Part shown: positions 58,447 to 64,000 of the stretch, piece by piece
Position numbering within the stretch: position 1 is the stretch's first letter
Layout of the letters: the number at the start of each line of letters is the position of its first letter
Origin: Adiantum capillus-veneris
Taxonomy: Eukaryota; Streptophyta; Polypodiopsida; Polypodiales; Pteridaceae
Assembly: GCA_014529385.2 (NCBI GenBank)
Contig: CM043960.1
Location: forward strand, 77,835,910-77,899,909
Direction of reading: 5' to 3'
Length of the DNA: 64,000 nt
Position numbers and translations under genes: made by a program
Notes under the pieces: generated by a model
Databases searched by the model: none
The model's input: only the letters and a program-made list of their open reading frames with translations
Told to the model about the DNA's origin: nothing

Positions 58447-59164
58447 TTTTTTTTGGAATCAAGAATCTACTCGTCCGATTCCAAAAAGCGCTTGCGAGAA
58501 ACAGTTTGCCTAAAAATATCCCCCAGTAGCAGGTTATTGATGAAGCCCAGGAGCATTAGGAGAAATATGAACCTTGCATGGGCCTTGTAAGGAATCCTAA
58601 TTTTTAGGGATTAAGGCTAATGTTGTGTGGGGTTTAGGGGGCAAGGTCATTGAAGAAGGTAGTTTTGAGTAGGCTTTTCTAGCCTTTTTTTTAGACAAAT
58701 GTAGGATGTGGACCTAAAGGGTTGCTTTCTCTCTCTAGTTTTTTTTAAAGTGAAGGAAGCATAGGGGTGTGTCCACATCAGCAATTTCGTGGGTCAAAAA
58801 GAGTCAAAATTTGATTTTTTTTAAAAAAATTTATTTTTATTTGTTTGTTACTTAAAACTCCCTCCCAACATATATACATATCCAAAAATCATTTTTTGAC
58901 CCATTTTTTAACCCAGAAGCTTAGAAAGTCCATTTTTTCAAAAATCTTTTCCCCCAAAAAGTAATAAACATTTTGTTCTCTCCTCCTCCCTCCTCTCTCC
59001 TCCCTCCTCTCTCCCTCTCCCTCTCTGCCCCTACCTTCCTCCTCCTCTCCAATCTCTCTCTCCCCCCCCCCCCCCCCCCCTCCTTCTCTCCTCCCATCCT
59101 GCTCGGTCTCTCTACCCTTCCCCCTCTATCTTTTCATCATTTTCTTCCTCACGCAACAGCTTCC
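58447..59164. other. Non-coding DNA upstream of the transposase-like gene
   Basis: AT-rich to 58970, then CT-rich, with a run of about 19-20 C at 59064-59082. The CT-rich stretch just before an ATG could be a 5' untranslated leader. No TATA box is convincing. Confidence 0.45.
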
Positions 59165-62115
59165 ATGGTGCTCACAGACATCACAAATGGTTTGCTTCCA
59201 CCACCACGTACTCCGCACACCAAAAGCATATATATTCGCTTACCCACGGCATTTGCACCGAAGACCACTAGTGAAGGTGATCAAAGGTCATCACAGGAAC
59301 GTCGCACCGCTTGTGAGACCAATGTTGACATTTGGGTGGATGGCCATTTGTACCCTTACTATCCTATAAGCCGCTTCCATCCACCGTTTAATAGCCTTTC
59401 CACATTTCTTCAATTTCTTGGGAGGGGAGAAGCAGGCTTGTTAGGCTATTGCAAGTGGCTGTGTATGGGTGCAGGTGCTTCTTTGCATATGTAGATGCAC
59501 GAATGTCAAGCTCTTCACCTCAAGACGACGGCATTACAAGAGAGTGTTTCCTCTTCGGAGAGGGTAGTTAAAAGTCTTGAACAACAAATGCAAGAAAAGG
59601 AGTCCCACATCCAGAAGCTTACCAACACCATCACATACTTGAAAGAAACACCCCTTGGTGCAAGGGAACGCAAACACCCGTATTCATCCATTGAAACTCT
59701 TGCACATTCCGGAGGAGCACGCAAATGACGAGTTACAGCCACAAGGTGATTTGGTCTTTACTTGCATGATGCATTCTTACTTCACACTATTTTCTAACAT
59801 TTATGTTTATTTGTTGCCAGAAACTTCATCCAGGAGGCATGCGGTGGAACAAGCCAAGATAATCGAGTCAACCTTCTCACTAGTTGTCTCAATACCGAGG
59901 ACGTGATTTCTATCTTACAATCACCTGGAGATAAGCACATTAAGGATGCAGTCACCAAGGACCTTATGCGTAAATTAAGAAATGTGGTTAGTGATGATGA
60001 TGTTCAACAAGCTTGTGATGAGGCTGGAATCAGCACCAAAGCCTATCAGGCTATTTTTCAACTCCTAAAGGATGCCCTCAAAGAACATGGCATTGTGGAA
60101 AACCTATTTCCCGTTCCTCACAAGGTCAAGCTTGCAAAGAAGGCCACAAACGAAGATGTGTTCTCCCGCATTGGGACATACCTACACATTGAGGACACAA
60201 TGCCAACTTCCCTTTATGCTTCGTGCCCAACAAAGACAAGGGGAAAAGGTAAGAAACAATCCATAAGACCTTCCGAGAAGGGCTTTCCTTACACAATGTG
60301 GAACAATATTTTCGTGGATCTTAGAAGGCTTCAAGAAGCCATGCTTAGATTTTACGAGTTACCTGAAGAAGATGACACACTTTACTTTTTTCTTTGGTAT
60401 TATTCTTATCATAGACGCTGAAGTTTAAGGTCTTAGCACTATTTATTTTGTAGTGCTTGGCACAAAAGTCGCTTTTGTGCTGAAACTCGATGAGTGTCAA
60501 ATAGTGAAAGGCCGAAGGTTAGAGAGGCTAAGTGTCACTCTAATGAACGAGGCCCTTCTGCAAACCAAGCGAAGGGATTCAGTCGAGCCATATCCCACCC
60601 TATCTTTTAGCGTGCAATCAGAGAAAGACATTTGGTGGTTGGGTGCTATTGAGGTGCCCAAAGACACCAATGGAGTACTTTCATGGATTTTTGAGAGAAC
60701 TCCATGGATCACAGAAGTAATACACTCCCAAATTGCAGGTCAGAAGTTGGAGATTGAGGGCTTTGGTAGTTATGATGTGGAGTGGCACTTAGGTGGGGAT
60801 TTGAAGACCATAAAGTGTTTGCTTGGCTGCAAACAAGGGGATTCTTCTCTCATGCCTTGTCCATTTTGCACTCGAGGGTACAAACCTAATGGACAAAAAT
60901 CACATAAGAGCACTGCAAAGGCCGGTTACATGCTTCCATGGCAAGGGCATGGAGAACAAGGGTTAGATTGTCGTGATGTCGGAGATGAAGGTAGAGAATG
61001 GGAAGCGTCTATTCTGAGATGTCCCTAGCTCAATGCCCCAGACCGTGATCAAAAGGACCACACTTGGAATCCAATCTTTCGATTTTCTCTATCGAATGTA
61101 CATTTTTGTACATTACACGCATTCATACGCATTTTTGATAGGCTATTGAAGCTCCACATTGACTATGCTTTCACAATGAAACCGTTGGAAAAGTCCCAGG
61201 AAGCGATCGAAAGAGTGGAGGTACTCTTGAATTCCATTGGCTGTCACGGTGGAAATGTGTCTATAGTTACTGCAAAGAACACAGGAGAGGCCCATGAAAT
61301 TGCTCAACAAGTGTCAATGAGTGGACAAAAAGCTAGACACTTTTTGAAGAGAGTTTCCCAAGGAAAGCCAAGTCGATATGATGCTCAAAACAGCTCCAAC
61401 CAGCAGACAGGTAACCTTTGGGAGCTTTGGAAGGAGTTATGCAAAGCTACTACTGACAATGATTCAAATGGCGAGCTTGCAAACAAGCGCAAGCAAGTTT
61501 GGGCCCATTTTGATAAAATGGTCAAGCTTATGGGACTTAACAGCACAACAGAAGAACAACGTCAATCATTTCAAGAAGCTTTGGCGGATTTTACCAAGGT
61601 CTTCACCCTTTCTTGGGGTGAAAATAACATCACACATTACATGGTAAGTCATTCATGGTGTATTCATTACTAGGGATTGTTTTTATTTAATAATGTGGAT
61701 CGTTTACTCATGTGAACAGCATATCTTGTTTGCGCATGGTGCATTTTTTATGCACAAGTATGGATTGCTTGAAATTTTTAGCACTCAAGACATGGAGAAG
61801 TCCCATTATCGAGCAAGGGGAGTGTACTTCAAAAATACTCGACATGGTGGTGGAATGGTGCAATCCAATTATTTGGAGGAGATGTTCAACTGGTTTTTTC
61901 GCACAACATTTGCTCGTAAGCTCACAATGGAGCGTGCGTGACAATCCAAGATTGCTATTGAAGTGCGAAAATGGAGTCGTCAAGAGCATAGCAACAAGTG
62001 GCAAATGTCGCAAGGTCCCACCAAGCATGCTGCATGGCGGCGATGCAGAGTGCGACAAGGATCAAAGTGGATACTGCGCGAGTCACTAAACGTGAACACA
62101 GGGTCCAACTCTTAG
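59165..62115 (+). pseudogene. Transposase-like gene of unrecognised family (candidate D-D-E)
   Basis: A multi-exon gene. Exon 1 (59165-59745; MVLTDITNGLLPPPRTPHTK) ends in a coiled coil (SERVVKSLEQQMQEKESHIQ). Introns: 59746-59820 and 61644-61719 (GTAAGT...ACAG), both frame-consistent, and one near 60397-60453. The main part has LDECQIVKGRRLERLSVTL, WHLGGDLKTIKCLLG, CPFCTRGYKPNGQ, FRFSLSNVHFCTLHAFIRIF and, after the last intron, HILFAHGAFFMHKYGLLEIF with QDMEKSHYRARG. Candidate acidic residues are Asp 60489, Asp 60798 and Glu 61795. The pattern resembles transposase-like proteins of animal genomes, from memory only. In-frame stops: 59492, 59726, 61026 and 61939. Confidence 0.55.
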
Positions 62116-62167
62116 TGACATGTTTATTTAAAAAATAATACTTCTTTTAAAAAAATTAGTGTGAACA

Positions 62168-62197
62168 GGGCCCTTTTTAAATGGGCCCTTATAAATA
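62168..62197 (+). promoter_or_regulatory. Promoter of the H3-like gene: GGGCCC boxes and TATA box
   Basis: GGGCCCTTTTTAAATGGGCCC (62168-62188) contains two GGGCCC boxes, the second within ATGGGCCC, like the TGGGCC site II motif of plant proliferation genes. TATAAATA follows at 62190, 65 bp before the ATG, a normal distance for a TATA promoter. Confidence 0.6.
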
Positions 62198-62254
62198 CTG
62201 CATGCTCTCATAAATCACTCATTTCTTAAGAACAGGTGAGCTCTTACCAACGAA

Positions 62255-63149
62255 ATGGCGCGCACCAAACAAACCGTGAAAGAGCATCCGCCTGCCAACA
62301 AAAACACCCTCCAAGGATGTGAGAAGCCATCATGGCTTAAAGTCACAAGAAAACGGCCACGAACACCTGGCCGTTCCAGGAACTCTTCTGGTAGTGGGCA
62401 TGGTGGTAGGGAATGAGAGTCATCAAGGACTGTTGAATCTCCACCTCCTCAAGATATAACACCTAGAAAGAGAATGAAGCAACGTGCCCAGCGATGGAGA
62501 GAAGCAGAGGGCCAGCAAACATCAGAGTCCGATAGGGAGCAGCCATCGCGCCCCCAATCACAAGCAGAACCATCCAGGACTCGGGTGGTCCATACAGACA
62601 CCGAATCAGAGAGTGAGCCACCATGGCTACGAGAAAAAATACCGCGCACACACCGGGTGGCCGTTGGGGGGAAGACATTGCCTCAAGGCCAGGGAGCTCT
62701 CCTCACACGACAAGATCGGCAACCAAGGGAAGAAGAAGAATCAAGAGGCTGCAGAACCAGCCCCTAAGCATGTAAATAGGCGCAAGTCTAAGTTTTTCAA
62801 GAAGCCTAAATGCCGCCCGCCAGCAAATGTGCAAGTGCCCCCAAGACAACCGCAGCGGCGCCGAAAAATAGCAAGGACATTTGCAGAAATCCGCCACTAC
62901 CAGAAGACGACGGAGCTCTTGATTCGACACGCCCCCTTTGCTCGCACTGTGAAGGAGGTGCTTCAAAGCTATGGAAATCAGTGTAGAATGCAAGCAATAG
63001 CGCTAGATGCTATTCAAGAAGCTACAGAGGCCCACATCATTTCGGTGTTGGAAGATACCAACCTATGCGTCATTCATGCAAAGCGAGTGACAATACAACC
63101 AAAAGATATGCAGCTTGCACGTCGATTGCGACGAGACTTCGAGCATTAG
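62255..63149 (+). CDS. Histone H3-like gene with a very long N-terminal tail
   Basis: Starts [13 protein letters not shown], so the first residues equal H3 (A1 to T6, with K4), but H3 R8 and K9 are replaced by Lys and Glu. The tail is Arg/Ser/Pro-rich and about 200 codons long, against ~40 in H3. The fold begins near 62865: [80 protein letters not shown], and stops at 63147. Loop 1 has the length of canonical H3, not the longer loop of plant CENH3. A TGA at 62414 and a change of frame between ~62480 and ~62720 interrupt the reading. These are either mutations or unrecognised introns. Confidence 0.7.
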
Positions 63150-63291
63150 ACGGAGTTATCCCTCTTTTTGTATTGCACACCCTTATCTTTGTAATGATTT
63201 GACTTTCCAATGACAATATGATCAACAGTTGTGTCTACTCTGTCTATTATCTTTGTAATTTCAAGTTCTGTATGTAATTGCAGTCAATTTC

Positions 63292-63297
63292 AATAAA
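63292..63297 (+). terminator. Poly(A) signal of the H3-like gene
   Basis: AATAAA 143 bp after the stop codon, preceded by several TGTAA/TTTGTA motifs. It overlaps the edge of the adjacent hairpin. Confidence 0.6.
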
Positions 63298-63485
63298 TTT
63301 GTGCATTTTAAGTACCCTTGGGGGTAGATAAGCCTATAATGGGCCAAAAAAAGCCTGGCACAAGGACGCGCAAATGGCCCATCCAAAACTGATGGATGGG
63401 CCATTTGCGCGCCCTTGTGGCCAGGCCTTTTTCTGCCCCTTTTAGGCTTATCTACCCCCAAGGGTACTTAAAATGCACAAATTTA
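63295..63485. repeat. Large hairpin (foldback) 1
   Basis: Two ~90-bp arms, nearly perfect inverted copies (TTTGTGCATTTTAAGTACCC ... GGGTACTTAAAATGCACAAA), with a loop of about 10 bases near 63390. Contains ATGGCCCATCC and GCGCGC segments. Confidence 0.92.
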
Positions 63486-63829
63486 CTAAAACCTATCGGT
63501 TTTGCATCAATATGTTACATGGATCCTTATGGACACCTTTTTTTGGTCATTTCAAGCTTTGAATTCCTTATAGGATATCAAAACAAATAACATATTGTGA
63601 AACCAAGTGTCTATGAAACATTAATTTGGATTTTTCAAATGTCCAATGCAATTGGACTTTTTGGTGGAGGGGTGTACTAGGTAGAGCTAAAGCAGGTGAT
63701 AGTGTGCTGGAAAATTCAATTCATAATTGATTTCAGCTTTTCTAGTGTCCTTGAGTCTGAACATATGCTGGTATTGCCATAAAAAGGGTGCATTTAAATG
63801 AATGATGCAAAACCAATCCATTGCAGTAT
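63486..63829. other. Spacer between the two hairpins
   Basis: AT-rich, no gene. Its two ends are inverted relatives: ATCGGTTTTGCATCAAT (63497-63513) and ATGATGCAAAACCAAT (63801-63816). Confidence 0.6.
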
Positions 63830-64000
63830 ATTTGTGCTTTTTAAGTACCCTAGGGGGTAGATTGGCTTATAAGGGGCAAAAAAATGCCTGGCCACAAGGG
63901 CGCGCAAATAGCCCATCCAAAACTGATGGATGGGCCATTTGCGCGCCCTTGTGGCCAGGCCTTTTTCTGCCCCTTTTAGGCTTATCTACCCCCAAGGGTA
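63830..64000. repeat. Large hairpin 2, cut by the window end
   Basis: Second copy of the 63295-63485 hairpin, same order, with differences in the left arm (CCCTAGGGGGTAGATTGG). The right arm runs off the window. Confidence 0.9.

Noticed and set aside
62255-63149. Calling the H3-like gene CENH3
   Set aside because: The long tail fits, but loop 1 has the canonical H3 length and the EDTNLC...HAKRVTI segment is H3-like. A tree is needed.

Overview
This is a stretch of repeat-dominated nuclear DNA from a land plant. The evidence is spliceable introns, plant-type Ty3, Ty1/copia and CACTA elements, methionine-tRNA primer sites, tRNA-derived SINE-like units and long (CT)n/(GA)n tracts. A fern or other seed-free plant with a large genome is my guess; nothing here fixes the species. 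I see no rRNA, functional tRNA, CRISPR or prokaryotic features. Almost every coding region is a mobile-element gene in some state of decay.

Layout. 908-9923: a Ty3 element on the minus strand with a second (plant-type) RNase H before the integrase, a long 3' LTR and a truncated 5' LTR. 9924-10290: a stray copy of the same integrase. 10291-18953: a second, badly decayed minus-strand Ty3 element with no visible LTRs, with two zinc-binding modules before its integrase core and a second retropepsin after it. 18954-27031: a third minus-strand Ty3 element, a chromovirus whose C-terminal chromodomain is broken by stop codons. 27040-29490: a hAT/DUF659 transposase pseudogene. 29503-34893: an old copia element carrying two related MITEs.

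34913-47718: a CACTA transposon with matching ends, a 3-bp target duplication, subterminal repeats, a TNP2 gene and a second gene with a duplicated exon/intron block. A young copia element (41482-46983) sits inside it, in the (TG)n of a four-copy SINE-like tandem array. 48100-50190: two paralogous fragments of an unrecognised gene. 50430-58075: two LINE copies in opposite orientation, forming the arms of a very large inverted repeat whose centre holds microsatellites, two facing tRNA-like modules and a cluster of eight CACGTG boxes.

59165-62115: an intron-containing gene for a transposase-like protein of a family I cannot name, with candidate D, D and E residues and a CPFC motif. 140 bp downstream on the same strand, with its own TATA box and poly(A) signal, lies a histone H3-like gene: it begins MARTKQT, has an unusually long tail of about 200 codons and ends in a clear H3 histone fold. 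Just after it come two nearly perfect ~190-bp hairpins. The transposase-like gene, H3-like gene and hairpin block (59.1-64 kb) is the best candidate here for something undescribed. Whether these parts form one element is inference.
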